Assembly (NCBI RefSeq): GCF_000519185.1
Contig: NZ_JAFA01000001.1
Location: forward strand, 372,001-436,000
Direction of reading: 5' to 3'
DNA: 64,000 nt
Source: Paraburkholderia nodosa DSM 21604
GTDB taxonomy: Bacteria > Pseudomonadota > Gammaproteobacteria > Burkholderiales > Burkholderiaceae
Below the pieces are notes generated by a model. That model had not been told where the DNA came from. It made no database searches and saw only the letters and a program-made list of their open reading frames with translations. The position numbers were made by a program, and so were the translations under genes. Positions 37,418 to 45,680 of the stretch are shown here, one piece after another (position 1 is the stretch's first letter; each line of letters starts with the position of its first letter).

Positions 37418-38803
37418 ATGAACCCCACGTACTCCCCTTCCAACTCCGCGCAGGATGCGCGCGCGTCTTCGGAGGCGCTCGACCCAACGTCCGCTCAGGC
37501 GGGTGCTCGAGCGCATGCTCGAGCTGACGCGCCGCGAGAGTCGTCTGCGCCGGCCGTCGAGCAGGCCACGCCGCTTGATGAGGCGGCGCTCGCCGCGCTC
37601 GCGGCGCGCATCCGGACGTGGGGGCGCGAGCTGGGGTTCGGTGCGATCGGTATCAGTGACACCGACCTTTCCCATGCCGAGGCGGGCCTCGCCGCGTGGC
37701 TCGAAGCAGGCTGCCACGGCGAGATGGATTATATGGCCAAACATGGGATGAAACGCGCGCGGCCCGCCGAGCTTGTGGCCGGCACGCGACGCGTGATCAC
37801 CGCACGCATGGCCTATTTGCCCATCGATACGCTCGCGCCGAATGCAGCGGGAAAGACGCACGAAAGTGCTTCGCAAGGCGGCCCGGATCGCAGCGAGAGC
37901 GCTGGCACGAACGTTGCCCACCAGAGCGTTCACGCCGACTGGCGTCTGCGCGAGCACGCGCGACTCGCCGACCCGCATGCCGCTGTCGTGTCGATTTACG
38001 CGCGCGGCCGCGACTATCACAAGGTGCTGCGCGCGCGACTCCAGCAGCTTGCCGAGCGCATCGAGGCCGAGATCGGCCAGTTCGGTTTTCGCGTGTTCAC
38101 CGACTCCGCGCCGGTGCTCGAAGTCGAGCTTGCGCAGAAGGCAGGCGTGGGCTGGCGCGGCAAGCACACGCTGCTCCTGCAGCGCGACGCGGGCTCGCTC
38201 TTCTTTCTCGGCGAGATCTACGTGGACGTGCCGCTGCCCACCGACGCCGACGACCCAGCCAGCGCCGCACCGGAAACGCCGGGCGCGCATTGCGGCAGTT
38301 GCACGCGCTGCATCGACGCGTGCCCAACGGGGGCGATCACCGGGCCGTATCGCGTGGATGCGCGCCGCTGCATCTCCTATCTCACGATCGAGCTCAAGGG
38401 CAGTATTCCCCTGGAACTGCGCGAGCTGATCGGCAATCGTGTGTATGGCTGCGACGACTGCCAGCTCGTGTGCCCATGGAACAAGTTCGCGAAGGCCGCG
38501 CCTGTCGCGGATTTCGACGTGCGCCATGGGCTCGATCGCGCGAGTCTCGTCGACCTGTTCGGCTGGAGCGCGGCGCAGTTCGACGAGCGCATGCAGGGCA
38601 GCGCGATACGGCGCATCGGCTACGAGAGCTGGTCACGCAACATCGCGGTGGCGATGGGCAATGCGCTGCGCGCCACGCGTGAAGGCGCGGATAACGCCCG
38701 CGACGCCGCGCGCGCGGCGATCGTGCAGGCGCTGCGCGAGCGCGAGCATGACGAATCGGCGGTCGTGCGCGAGCACGTGCACTGGGCGCTCGAAGCGGCT
38801 TGA
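37418..38803 (+). CDS. queG: Epoxyqueuosine reductase QueG
   Basis: QueG reduces epoxyqueuosine to queuosine in the wobble position of GUN tRNAs, using cobalamin and two [4Fe-4S] clusters. The cluster motifs HCGSCTRCIDACP (near 291-303) and CDDCQLVCP are complete. The product is 461 residues, long for the family, because of a 50-residue Ala/Ser/Glu-rich head and a 45-residue low-complexity insertion near 140-186 before YARGRDYHKVL. The extra parts lie outside the catalytic motifs. The start is 17 bp from tsaE. Confidence 0.95.
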   Translation: MNPTYSPSNSAQDARASSEALDPTSAQAGARAHARADAPRESSAPAVEQATPLDEAALAALAARIRTWGRELGFGAIGISDTDLSHAEAGLAAWLEAGCHGEMDYMAKHGMKRARPAELVAGTRRVITARMAYLPIDTLAPNAAGKTHESASQGGPDRSESAGTNVAHQSVHADWRLREHARLADPHAAVVSIYARGRDYHKVLRARLQQLAERIEAEIGQFGFRVFTDSAPVLEVELAQKAGVGWRGKHTLLLQRDAGSLFFLGEIYVDVPLPTDADDPASAAPETPGAHCGSCTRCIDACPTGAITGPYRVDARRCISYLTIELKGSIPLELRELIGNRVYGCDDCQLVCPWNKFAKAAPVADFDVRHGLDRASLVDLFGWSAAQFDERMQGSAIRRIGYESWSRNIAVAMGNALRATREGADNARDAARAAIVQALREREHDESAVVREHVHWALEAA

Positions 38804-38919
38804 TGCGGATGAAATTGGCAGAGGCGGGCATGGACATGAAACTGAACGACGGCGCGCTGGAAATCGCGCGCCCAACGCGGCACCATGGCGTGCAACGTTC
38901 GCGCACGAAGGAGACGACG

Positions 38920-39405
38920 ATGTTCAACGCAGTGATCGACGCGCCATTCGGCAAGATCGGCATCCGCACCGTCGGTCAAGCGCTGCGCGAGATCGTCTAT
39001 CTGCCGCGACACACGGCGAGCGTCGCGCCAGATTGCGAACTCGCCGCGTGCGCGGCCGGGCAGATCGGCCAGTATTTCGAGAACGCCGACGCCGGCTTCG
39101 ACCTGCCGCTCGCGCCGCTCGGCACGGAATTCCAGCGGCGCGTGTGGGACGGCATCTGCGCAATCGAAGCGGGAGAAGTCCTGACCTACGGCGAACTCGC
39201 GAAGCGCATTGGCGGCGTCAGCCCGCGCTCCGTGGGCCAGGCGTGCGGCGACAATCCCTTTCCGCTCGTGATTCCGTGTCATCGCGTGGTGTCGGCGAGC
39301 GGCCTCGGCGGTTTCGCGCATCACGGCGGCGAAGGCTTCTTTCGCGACGTGAAGCGCTGGCTGCTCGCCCACGAATGCACGTCGAACCGATTTCAACTGC
39401 GCTGA
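38920..39405 (+). CDS. ogt: Methylated-DNA--protein-cysteine methyltransferase (Ogt/Ada C-terminal type)
   Basis: Ogt removes alkyl groups from O6-alkylguanine by a one-time transfer to its own cysteine. I chose the ATG at 38920 because AAGGAG lies 7 bp before it; a longer frame from 38800 is rejected. The active-site motif is PCHRVV with Cys120, and the DNA-recognition segment is around 96-112 (RIGGVSPRSVGQACGDN). The product is 161 residues. It precedes xerD by only 4 bp, so the two genes are probably co-transcribed. Confidence 0.95.
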   Translation: MFNAVIDAPFGKIGIRTVGQALREIVYLPRHTASVAPDCELAACAAGQIGQYFENADAGFDLPLAPLGTEFQRRVWDGICAIEAGEVLTYGELAKRIGGVSPRSVGQACGDNPFPLVIPCHRVVSASGLGGFAHHGGEGFFRDVKRWLLAHECTSNRFQLR

Positions 39406-39409
39406 CACG

Positions 39410-40387
39410 ATGACGATGACGACGAATCCGCCGCTTGCCGCAAGCGACGCCGCCGACGAAGCGGAGCAGGCGCTCGACCCCGCCGCGGCCGAAGTGCTCG
39501 CATCGAGCCTCACCGCCATCGACACGTTCTGCGACGCCATGTGGCTCGAGCATGGCCTCTCGCGCAACACGCTCGACGCCTACCGGCGCGATCTGCGCCT
39601 CTTCGCGCAATGGCTCGCGCGCGAGCGCTCCAATGCGCTCGATACGACCCACGAAGACGACTTGCTCGCCTACAGTGCGCGCCGCAAGGACGATAAATCC
39701 ACGTCGGCGAACCGGCGCCTTTCGGTGTTTCGGCGCTACTACGGCTGGGCGCTGCGCGAGCAGCGCGTGCATTCGGACCCGACCGTGCGCATCCGCTCGG
39801 CGAAGCAGGCGCCGCGCTTTCCGTCCACCTTGAGCGAGGCGCAGGTCGAGGCGCTGCTCGGCGCGCCCGATGTCGAGACGCCACTCGGCCTGCGCGATCG
39901 CACGATGCTGGAACTGATGTACGCGAGCGGCCTGCGCGTGACCGAACTCGTCACGCTCAAGACGGTCGAGGTGGGCTTGAACGAAGGCGTCGTGCGTGTG
40001 CTCGGCAAGGGCTCGAAAGAGCGGCTCATTCCGTTCGGCGAGGAGGCGCACGCGTGGATCGAGCGCTATCTGCGCGAGTCGCGGCCGGCGCTGCTCGGCG
40101 CACGCACGGCCGACGCGCTGTTCGTGACCGCGCGCGCCGAAGGCATGACGCGCCAGCAGTTCTGGCACATCATCAAGCGCCACGCGGCGGCGGCGGGCGT
40201 CCACGCGCCGCTCTCGCCGCACACGATGCGCCACGCGTTCGCCACGCACCTGCTCAATCACGGCGCGGACTTGCGGGTCGTGCAGCTTCTGCTCGGCCAC
40301 AGCGACATCTCCACGACGCAGATCTATACGCATGTCGCGCGTGAGCGGCTGCGCCTGTTGCACGAGAAGCATCACCCGCGCGGCTGA
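39410..40387 (+). CDS. xerD: Site-specific tyrosine recombinase XerD
   Basis: XerD, with XerC, resolves chromosome dimers at dif. The 325-residue product has a SAM-like core-binding domain (about 35-125) and the catalytic domain with SGLRVTEL, HTMRHAFATHLL, LGHSDISTTQIYTH and the catalytic tyrosine. It lies in the run queG-ogt-xerD-ybaK. It is the housekeeping XerD by neighbourhood and length, not an integrative-element integrase; no attachment sites adjoin it. Confidence 0.95.
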   Translation: MTMTTNPPLAASDAADEAEQALDPAAAEVLASSLTAIDTFCDAMWLEHGLSRNTLDAYRRDLRLFAQWLARERSNALDTTHEDDLLAYSARRKDDKSTSANRRLSVFRRYYGWALREQRVHSDPTVRIRSAKQAPRFPSTLSEAQVEALLGAPDVETPLGLRDRTMLELMYASGLRVTELVTLKTVEVGLNEGVVRVLGKGSKERLIPFGEEAHAWIERYLRESRPALLGARTADALFVTARAEGMTRQQFWHIIKRHAAAAGVHAPLSPHTMRHAFATHLLNHGADLRVVQLLLGHSDISTTQIYTHVARERLRLLHEKHHPRG

Positions 40388-40430
40388 CCCTGGCAAACGC
40401 GTTTGGCGCAGTTGTTGCAGACCATCCGAT

Positions 40431-40436
40431 TACAAT
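40431..40436 (+). promoter_or_regulatory. Candidate -10 element of ybaK
   Basis: TACAAT lies 6 bp before the ybaK ATG, so a transcript from it would be almost leaderless. The preceding TTGTTG/TTGCAG hexamers are too close to be a normal -35. Confidence 0.35.
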
Positions 40437-40442
40437 GCGCCG

Positions 40443-40934
40443 ATGAGCAAAACGAAACATGTGTCCGAAACGCCCGCCACGCAGATGCTGCGCCGCGCGG
40501 GCGTCGCATTCGGCGAGCATCCCTATGAGTACGTCGAACACGGCGGCACGGAAGAGTCCGCGCGCCAGCTCGGCGTGGACGAGCATCGCGTCGTCAAGAC
40601 GCTCGTGATGGAGGACGAGAGCGCGAAGCCGCTCATCGTTCTCATGCATGGCGACCGCAAGGTGTCGACGAAGAATCTCGCGCGGCAGATCGGCGCGAAA
40701 CGCATCGAGCCGTGCAAGCCCGAAGTCGCGAACCGTCATTCGGGCTATCTGGTGGGCGGCACGTCGCCCTTCGGCACGAAGAAAGCCATGCCCGTGTACG
40801 TCGAATCGACCATACTCGAACTCGACGAGATCTGGCTCAACGGGGGCCGTCGCGGCTATCTCGTGAGCCTTGCCCCCGCGGTGCTCACGACGCTCCTGAA
40901 CGCGGAGCCGGTGCAGTGCGCGAGCGTCGAATAA
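40443..40934 (+). CDS. ybaK: Cys-tRNA(Pro) deacylase YbaK
   Basis: YbaK hydrolyses mischarged Cys-tRNA(Pro). I chose the ATG at 40443 (163 residues), where the family begins (TPATQMLRRAGV). The GGTSPFGTKK motif with the conserved lysine is present, as is the YVEHGGTEESARQLGV segment. It follows xerD by 55 bp. Confidence 0.94.
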   Translation: MSKTKHVSETPATQMLRRAGVAFGEHPYEYVEHGGTEESARQLGVDEHRVVKTLVMEDESAKPLIVLMHGDRKVSTKNLARQIGAKRIEPCKPEVANRHSGYLVGGTSPFGTKKAMPVYVESTILELDEIWLNGGRRGYLVSLAPAVLTTLLNAEPVQCASVE

Positions 40935-41056
40935 CGTTTGAATAACGCGCGACGCTCGCTGAGCGGATCCGCCCCTCAGTTCCCGTTGCTTCCCTGATTA
41001 CCCTGGTTTGTGCGTGGTTGTGCCGCCGCTGTGGGCAGGGCGCGCCCGCGCTTCGG

Positions 41057-41062
41057 TAGAAT
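41057..41062 (+). promoter_or_regulatory. Candidate -10 element of plsY
   Basis: TAGAAT lies 82 bp before the plsY ATG; no clear -35 is visible in the GC-rich sequence upstream. Confidence 0.3.
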
Positions 41063-41144
41063 GAGCGCCGTCGCGCGTTGCCGGGCGGCGATGACCATCG
41101 CTACCGCCCGGCGCGCATCGTTCCACTTCCTCCGGGTTTCGTGC

Positions 41145-41765
41145 ATGTACAACCTGTTCGTCGCCGTTCTCGCCTATCTGATCGGCTCGGTTTCGTTCGC
41201 CGTGATCGTGAGCGCCTTCATGGGCCTCGACGATCCGCGCTCCTACGGCTCCGGCAATCCCGGCGCGACCAACGTGCTGCGCAGCGGCAACAAGAAGGCC
41301 GCGATCCTCACGTTGATCGGCGACGCGTTCAAGGGCTGGCTGGCCGTCTGGCTCGTCGCGCACTTCGGCCCGCGTTACGGTCTGGGTGACGCCGCCGTCG
41401 CGCTCGCCGCGATCGCCGTGTTCCTCGGCCACCTGTATCCGGTGTTCTTCCGCTTCAAGGGCGGCAAGGGCGTCGCCACTGCGGCCGGCGTCCTGCTCGC
41501 CGTGAATCCGATTCTCGGTGTCGCCACGCTTGCCACCTGGCTTATCGTCGCGTTCTTCACGCGCTACTCGTCGCTCGCGGCGCTGGCGGCCGCCGTGTTC
41601 GCGCCGCTCTACTACGTGTTCATGTTCGGCCCGCGCGTCGTCGCGCTCGCCATCCTCGCCATGAGCGTGCTGCTGTTCTGGCGGCATCGCGCGAACATCT
41701 CCAAGCTCCTCGCGGGCAAGGAGAGCCGTATCGGCGAAAAGAAGGCGGCGGGCGCCGGCAAGTAG
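41145..41765 (+). CDS. plsY: Acyl-phosphate:glycerol-3-phosphate acyltransferase PlsY
   Basis: PlsY, an integral membrane enzyme, acylates glycerol-3-phosphate to start phospholipid synthesis. I chose the ATG at 41145 (206 residues). It has the conserved SGNPGATN segment and the [10 protein letters not shown] motif, plus about five membrane helices. A longer upstream frame is a shadow. It ends at a Rho-independent terminator 40 bp downstream. Confidence 0.95.
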   Translation: MYNLFVAVLAYLIGSVSFAVIVSAFMGLDDPRSYGSGNPGATNVLRSGNKKAAILTLIGDAFKGWLAVWLVAHFGPRYGLGDAAVALAAIAVFLGHLYPVFFRFKGGKGVATAAGVLLAVNPILGVATLATWLIVAFFTRYSSLAALAAAVFAPLYYVFMFGPRVVALAILAMSVLLFWRHRANISKLLAGKESRIGEKKAAGAGK

Positions 41766-41804
41766 GCCGGCGCGGCTGGGGCGCCAATCTCGCGGAGTGA
41801 AAGG

Positions 41805-41828
41805 ACGGTGCTGCGGCGCCGTTTTTTT
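41805..41828 (+). terminator. Terminator of plsY
   Basis: A 7-bp stem ACGGTGC/GCGCCGT (41805-41811, 41816-41822; one G-U pair) with loop TGCG runs into T7 (41822-41828). It ends 5 bp before the arsR -35. Confidence 0.85.
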
Positions 41829-41832
41829 ACCT

Positions 41833-41861
41833 TGACATGCAACCATACGGTTGCATAATAG
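41833..41861 (+). promoter_or_regulatory. arsR promoter with embedded palindromic operator
   Basis: A perfect -35 TTGACA (41833-41838) and a CATAAT/TAATAG -10 (41854-41861) flank the inverted repeat ATGCAACC-ATAC-GGTTGCAT (41837-41856, 8-bp arms with a 4-bp spacer). A third half-site, GTTGCAT, overlaps the start codon at 41861-41867. This indicates autorepression. The -10 ends about 6 bp before the ATG, so the mRNA may be leaderless. Confidence 0.75.
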
Positions 41862-41865
41862 TTGC

Positions 41866-42189
41866 ATGAACGACGACGCCGTATTCCGCGCGCTGGCGGA
41901 CGCGAGCCGCCGTCAACTGCTGGACCGCCTCCACGCGAAAAACGGCCAGACGCTGACCGATTTATGCGAGGGGCTGGCCATCTCGCGCCAGGCGGTCACG
42001 AAGCATCTCGCGGTGCTGGAAGAGGCGAATCTCGTCGCGACGCAGCGGCATGGGCGCGAGAAGCGGCATTTCATCAATCCGGTGCCCATCGGCGAGATTG
42101 CCGCGCGCTGGATCGGCAAGTTCGAGCACGAGCGCGTGGGCGCGCTCGTCGACCTCAAGCGATCACTCGAAGGAGACAGTCATGAGTAG
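41866..42189 (+). CDS. ArsR family metal-independent-type regulator
   Basis: A 107-residue winged-helix repressor of the ArsR family. The helix-turn-helix is around 33-60 (TDLCEGLAISRQAVTKHL), with no cysteine pair of the classical metal-binding kind. Its stop overlaps the next gene by 8 bp. ArsR-SRPBCC pairs of this kind are common, and the partner is usually the regulated effector. The upstream perfect palindrome is its likely operator. It has no Shine-Dalgarno sequence. Confidence 0.88.
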   Translation: MNDDAVFRALADASRRQLLDRLHAKNGQTLTDLCEGLAISRQAVTKHLAVLEEANLVATQRHGREKRHFINPVPIGEIAARWIGKFEHERVGALVDLKRSLEGDSHE

Positions 42190-42670
42190 CGACAAGCACA
42201 CGCAAGGCAGTGCCGCCGGCGACTCGACGTTCGTCTACGTCACGTTCATCCGCACCACGCCGCAGGCGTTGTGGACGGCGCTCACGAGCCGCGAGTTCAC
42301 CGAGCGCTACTGGTTCGGCATGCATCACGAATGCGACTGGCAAACGGGCTCGCCCTGGTCGCTGCGCTTCGCCGACGGCCGGATTGCCGACTCGGGCGCG
42401 GTGGTCGAATCCGATCCCCCGCGCCGGCTCGTGCTGCGCTGGCGCAACATGTTCCTGGCCGAACTCCATGCCGAGGGCGATTCGCTGTGCACGATCGACA
42501 TCGAACCCGTCGAGTACGCGGTCAAGCTCACGATTACGCATAGCGTGGCGCGGCCGGGATCGATCTTCATCGAGAAGGTGTCGGGCGGCTGGCCACGCAT
42601 CCTCTCGAATCTCAAGACACTGCTGGAAACCGGCGAAGTGCTCATGCCGCTCGTGGTGACGGCGGACTGA
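42182..42670 (+). CDS. SRPBCC domain protein (AHSA1-like)
   Basis: A 162-residue protein of the START-like SRPBCC/AHSA1 family that binds hydrophobic ligands. FVYVTFIRTTPQALWTALT is the typical opening and ERYWF follows, with the long C-terminal helix around SGGWPRILSNLKTLLET. It is translationally coupled to the ArsR gene, overlapping by 8 bp. Ligand and role are unknown. Confidence 0.88.
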   Translation: MSSDKHTQGSAAGDSTFVYVTFIRTTPQALWTALTSREFTERYWFGMHHECDWQTGSPWSLRFADGRIADSGAVVESDPPRRLVLRWRNMFLAELHAEGDSLCTIDIEPVEYAVKLTITHSVARPGSIFIEKVSGGWPRILSNLKTLLETGEVLMPLVVTAD

Positions 42671-42702
42671 GCGCGAGAAACGCGCAAACGTCTGAAATGA
42701 AA

Positions 42703-42724
42703 CGGGGCGGCCCGAGCCGCCCCG
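42703..42724 (-). terminator. Terminator between SRPBCC gene and yajQ
   Basis: A 9-bp perfect stem CGGGGCGGC/GCCGCCCCG (42703-42711, 42716-42724) with loop CCGA is followed on the minus strand by TTTCATTTC. It is a good terminator for yajQ and lies between convergent genes. Confidence 0.65.
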
Positions 42725-42745
42725 CCATGCGCTGGACTTGCCGCG

Positions 42746-43231
42746 TTAATCGCGGAAGTTGTTGAAGTCGAGCGGCGTGTCGGTCACGTCCTTGCGCAGC
42801 ATGGCGATCACGCTTTGCAGGTCGTCGCGCTTGGTGCCCGTTACGCGCACGGCGTCGCCCTGGATGCTCGCCTGGACCTTGATCTTGCTGTCCTTCACGA
42901 GCTTCACGATCTTCTTCGCGAGGTCGCCCGACACACCTTTCTTCACGGTGATGACCTGCTTGACCTTGTCGCCGCCGATCTTCTCGATCTTGCCGTAATC
43001 GAGGAAGCGCACGTCCACATTGCGCTTGGCCATTTTCGACACCAGCACGTCCTTCACCTGGCCGAGCTTGAAATCGTCGTCGGCGAACGCGGTCAGCTCG
43101 CGCTCCTTTTGCTCGACGCGCGAATCCGAGCCCTTGAAGTCGAAGCGCGTGGAGATCTCCTTGTTGGATTGCTCCACGGCGTTCTTTACTTCGATCATGT
43201 TGGCTTCGCTGACGACGTCAAACGATGGCAT
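42746..43231 (-). CDS. yajQ: YajQ family nucleotide-binding protein
   Basis: YajQ proteins bind RNA/nucleotides and in some bacteria cyclic-di-GMP. I chose the ATG at 43231 (161 residues), with a GGAGAAAG ribosome site; the product opens [11 protein letters not shown] as in the family. It has the two ferredoxin-like halves. The divergent promoter region is shared with murB (the two starts are about 260 bp apart). Confidence 0.93.
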   Translation of the reverse strand: MPSFDVVSEANMIEVKNAVEQSNKEISTRFDFKGSDSRVEQKERELTAFADDDFKLGQVKDVLVSKMAKRNVDVRFLDYGKIEKIGGDKVKQVITVKKGVSGDLAKKIVKLVKDSKIKVQASIQGDAVRVTGTKRDDLQSVIAMLRKDVTDTPLDFNNFRD

Positions 43232-43358
43232 TGCTTTCTCCAAAAAGTACGAGGTGCGCAAACGGCGATGCAAAATCTATGCAAGCTGAGTGCCCGCGGG
43301 TCGCAGCCGTATTCCGCAGCCCGCTGACGCATTTTCAGGCAGCGGTTCGCGCACTCGC

Positions 43359-43364
43359 TATAAT
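43359..43364 (+). promoter_or_regulatory. Candidate -10 element of murB
   Basis: A perfect TATAAT lies about 128 bp before the murB ATG. There is no clear -35, so this is a positional call only. Confidence 0.4.
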
Positions 43365-43491
43365 CACGGACCGACGCCATTCTACCGGCGCTGTTGCGTT
43401 TGCCCAAGGCGGCTTGCCGCCGCCCGGTGGCGAGTCCGCGGTGCGCAGGTGCCCGCCGGCGGCCTCTCCGGCCATTTTTCGTCTGCTGTCC

Positions 43492-44556
43492 ATGTTCCGT
43501 TCTTCCTCGATGCCCGTCATCCAAACGCCCGTCACTACGTGGTTTGCCGCCGGCTTTGCGCTGCGCGCGCACAACACGTTCGGCTTCGACGTGCGCGCGC
43601 GCTACGCGTGCCGGGTCGAAAGCGAGGCCGATCTCGCCGCCGCTGTGCGCGATCCGCGCGCCCAGGGCTTGCGCACGCTCGTGCTGGGCAGCGGCAGCAA
43701 CGTCGTGCTCACGCGCGATTTCGATGGTCTCGTGCTGCTCATGGCGCTGGCCGGCAAGCGCGTCGCGTACGAAGACGGCCACGCCTGGTACGTGGAAGCG
43801 GCCGCGGGCGAGAACTGGCACGATTTTGTGTCCTGGACGCTCGAAGCGGGCATGCCGGGCCTCGAGAATCTGGCGCTGATTCCGGGCACGGTGGGCGCGG
43901 CGCCCATTCAGAACATCGGCGCCTACGGGCTCGAGATGGCCCAGCGCTGCGTGGCGGTGCGGGCCATCGAGATGGCGACGGGCAAAGCCGTGGAGTTCGA
44001 CGCGGCCGCCTGCCGCTTCGGTTACCGCGACAGCTTTTTCAAGCGCGAAGGGCGCGATCGCTTCGTCATTACTGCGGTCACGTTCCGCCTGCCGAAGGTC
44101 TGGCAGCCCAACGCGGGCTACGCCGACCTCGTGCGCGAGCTGGCGCAGCACAACGCCGGCGAGACGCCGCATGCGCGCGCCGTGTTCGACGCCGTGGTCG
44201 CGGTGCGGCGCGCGAAGCTGCCTGACCCGCTCGAACTCGGCAATGCGGGCAGTTTCTTCAAGAATCCCGTGATCGAAGCGCAGCAGTTCGATACGCTCGT
44301 CGTGCGCGAGCCGCAGATCGTTTCGTACCAGCAGGCCGACGGGCGCGTGAAGCTCGCGGCGGGCTGGATGATCGACCGGTGCGGCTGGAAGGGCCGCGCG
44401 GTGCGCGCGGCGGCGGTGCATGAGCGTCAGGCGCTCGTGCTCGTCAATCGCGGCGGCGCGACCGGCGCGGACATTCTTGAACTCGCAGAGGCGATCCAGC
44501 GCGACGTGCTCGCGCGCTTCGGCGTGGAGCTGGAGCAGGAACCCGTCAGCCTCTAA
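43492..44556 (+). CDS. murB: UDP-N-acetylenolpyruvoylglucosamine reductase
   Basis: MurB reduces the enolpyruvyl group to make UDP-N-acetylmuramate in cell-wall synthesis. I start it at the ATG at 43492 (354 residues); the ATG at 43510 would give 348, and neither has a ribosome site. The FAD-binding core has [35 protein letters not shown] and [10 protein letters not shown], and the C-terminal active-site Glu region is present. A long frame starting at 43225 is rejected as a shadow. It is type I MurB by length. Confidence 0.93.
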   Translation: MFRSSSMPVIQTPVTTWFAAGFALRAHNTFGFDVRARYACRVESEADLAAAVRDPRAQGLRTLVLGSGSNVVLTRDFDGLVLLMALAGKRVAYEDGHAWYVEAAAGENWHDFVSWTLEAGMPGLENLALIPGTVGAAPIQNIGAYGLEMAQRCVAVRAIEMATGKAVEFDAAACRFGYRDSFFKREGRDRFVITAVTFRLPKVWQPNAGYADLVRELAQHNAGETPHARAVFDAVVAVRRAKLPDPLELGNAGSFFKNPVIEAQQFDTLVVREPQIVSYQQADGRVKLAAGWMIDRCGWKGRAVRAAAVHERQALVLVNRGGATGADILELAEAIQRDVLARFGVELEQEPVSL

Positions 44557-44598
44557 GGCCTCTCAGGCGCCGCCCGGCGCCGCGCTTGCATCACACCC

Positions 44599-45426
44599 TC
44601 AAATCACCTTGTCCTGGGTCGCGAACACCGGCCCCTGCACGAAGCGCACGTCGTATTGCTGCAACTGCTCGAACTGCGCCGCATCGGTCACGCGGTTGAA
44701 AATCAGCGGAATGCGCAGCCGCGCCGCATAGCTCACGAGCGGCTTCACCATCGAATCGCGCAGCGCAGACGCCGCATCCATCTTCACGAAGTCAGGCCGA
44801 GGCACGTCCGACACCGAAAGAATCTGCCCGGCATTGGGCAGATTGCCGGCCACCTTGAACCCGTACCGCTGATAGCTCTTCGTGAGATAGCCGAGAAAGG
44901 TGCGGTGCGCGACCGCCGCCGCCGGCAGCTCGATCACGATGCGCCCGGGGTTGAGCCCGAACGACACCAGCACGTTCGAGAAATGCCTTCCATGGTCGTA
45001 CTTCACGCTCTTCAGGAGCCGCTCGTGCACGCGCAGGAAGAGCAGCCCGTGCTGCTGGCCACCCAGAAAATTGATGGCGTGCAGCGCGCGCACCATGCGG
45101 TCGACCGCGACGAGGTCGGGATCGTCGAGCGTGTCGCTGAATGCGTCGCAGGGCGCGAGCAGGCCGTCCTGTTCGCGCAGCGTGACCGCCTGAAAGCCGA
45201 GTTCATCGCCGAAGCGCGAGGCCATCGCGAGATCGGCGGTGAGCGACTGCGCCCCGCTGTGCACGCTGATGTCGTAAATCGGCTCGTAGGCGCTCAATAG
45301 CTCCACGCCGCGCCGCTGCGCCACGGCCTCTTTGGCGTGAGCGCCAGTGCCCATCGCCAGGTGCTCACCGAGAAACGGATGGTCGGCGGCGCGGGCAACG
45401 AGCTCGGGAATGGTGGGAGCGATCAT
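44599..45426 (-). CDS. Degenerate EAL-domain-like protein
   Basis: A 275-residue protein whose whole length resembles an EAL cyclic-di-GMP phosphodiesterase. The defining EAL motif is replaced by YEP at AYEPIYD, and later segments correspond to the family (FVKMD, QGPVFA) but lack acidic metal ligands in several places. I infer a catalytically inactive EAL protein that may bind c-di-GMP or another partner. I chose the ATG at 45426; no ribosome site is clear. It is divergent from hmgA. Confidence 0.75.
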   Translation of the reverse strand: MIAPTIPELVARAADHPFLGEHLAMGTGAHAKEAVAQRRGVELLSAYEPIYDISVHSGAQSLTADLAMASRFGDELGFQAVTLREQDGLLAPCDAFSDTLDDPDLVAVDRMVRALHAINFLGGQQHGLLFLRVHERLLKSVKYDHGRHFSNVLVSFGLNPGRIVIELPAAAVAHRTFLGYLTKSYQRYGFKVAGNLPNAGQILSVSDVPRPDFVKMDAASALRDSMVKPLVSYAARLRIPLIFNRVTDAAQFEQLQQYDVRFVQGPVFATQDKVI

Positions 45427-45610
45427 GGTGATGTAGCGGAAAGCGGGTGAAAGCGGGTGAAAAGCGTGAGCCCCACACGGGGTCGCATGACCCGATGGTA
45501 GCAGCCCGCAGCCGCGCCGGATGGACTGTTTGGTCATAACGTTATCGACCATTCGCGCCCGTTCTGGAGGCGATCGGCCACTCGTCAGGGTATACGCCTA
45601 ATTTCACTAA

Positions 45611-45658
45611 TCGTAATCAGTTTTACCATTCGTAAATCGCGTGACGTCATGTCATGAC
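45611..45658 (+). promoter_or_regulatory. Repeat-rich upstream region of hmgA
   Basis: Direct repeats TCGTAATC (45611-45618) and TCGTAAATC (45630-45638), 19 bp apart, are followed by palindromes TGACGTCA (45642-45649) and GTCATGAC (45651-45658), just before the ribosome site. They are possible operator sites for a homogentisate-pathway regulator; no family can be named. Confidence 0.35.
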
Positions 45659-45680
45659 CCGAGAACGTGGAGAGACAGCA

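Noticed and set aside
39410..40387. XerD-like gene as an integrase of a mobile element
   Set aside because: Neighbours are housekeeping genes and there are no flanking repeats; it fits the chromosomal XerD.
43225..43491. Upstream extension of murB
   Set aside because: It runs across the murB promoter and into the yajQ upstream region; the family begins near 43492-43510.
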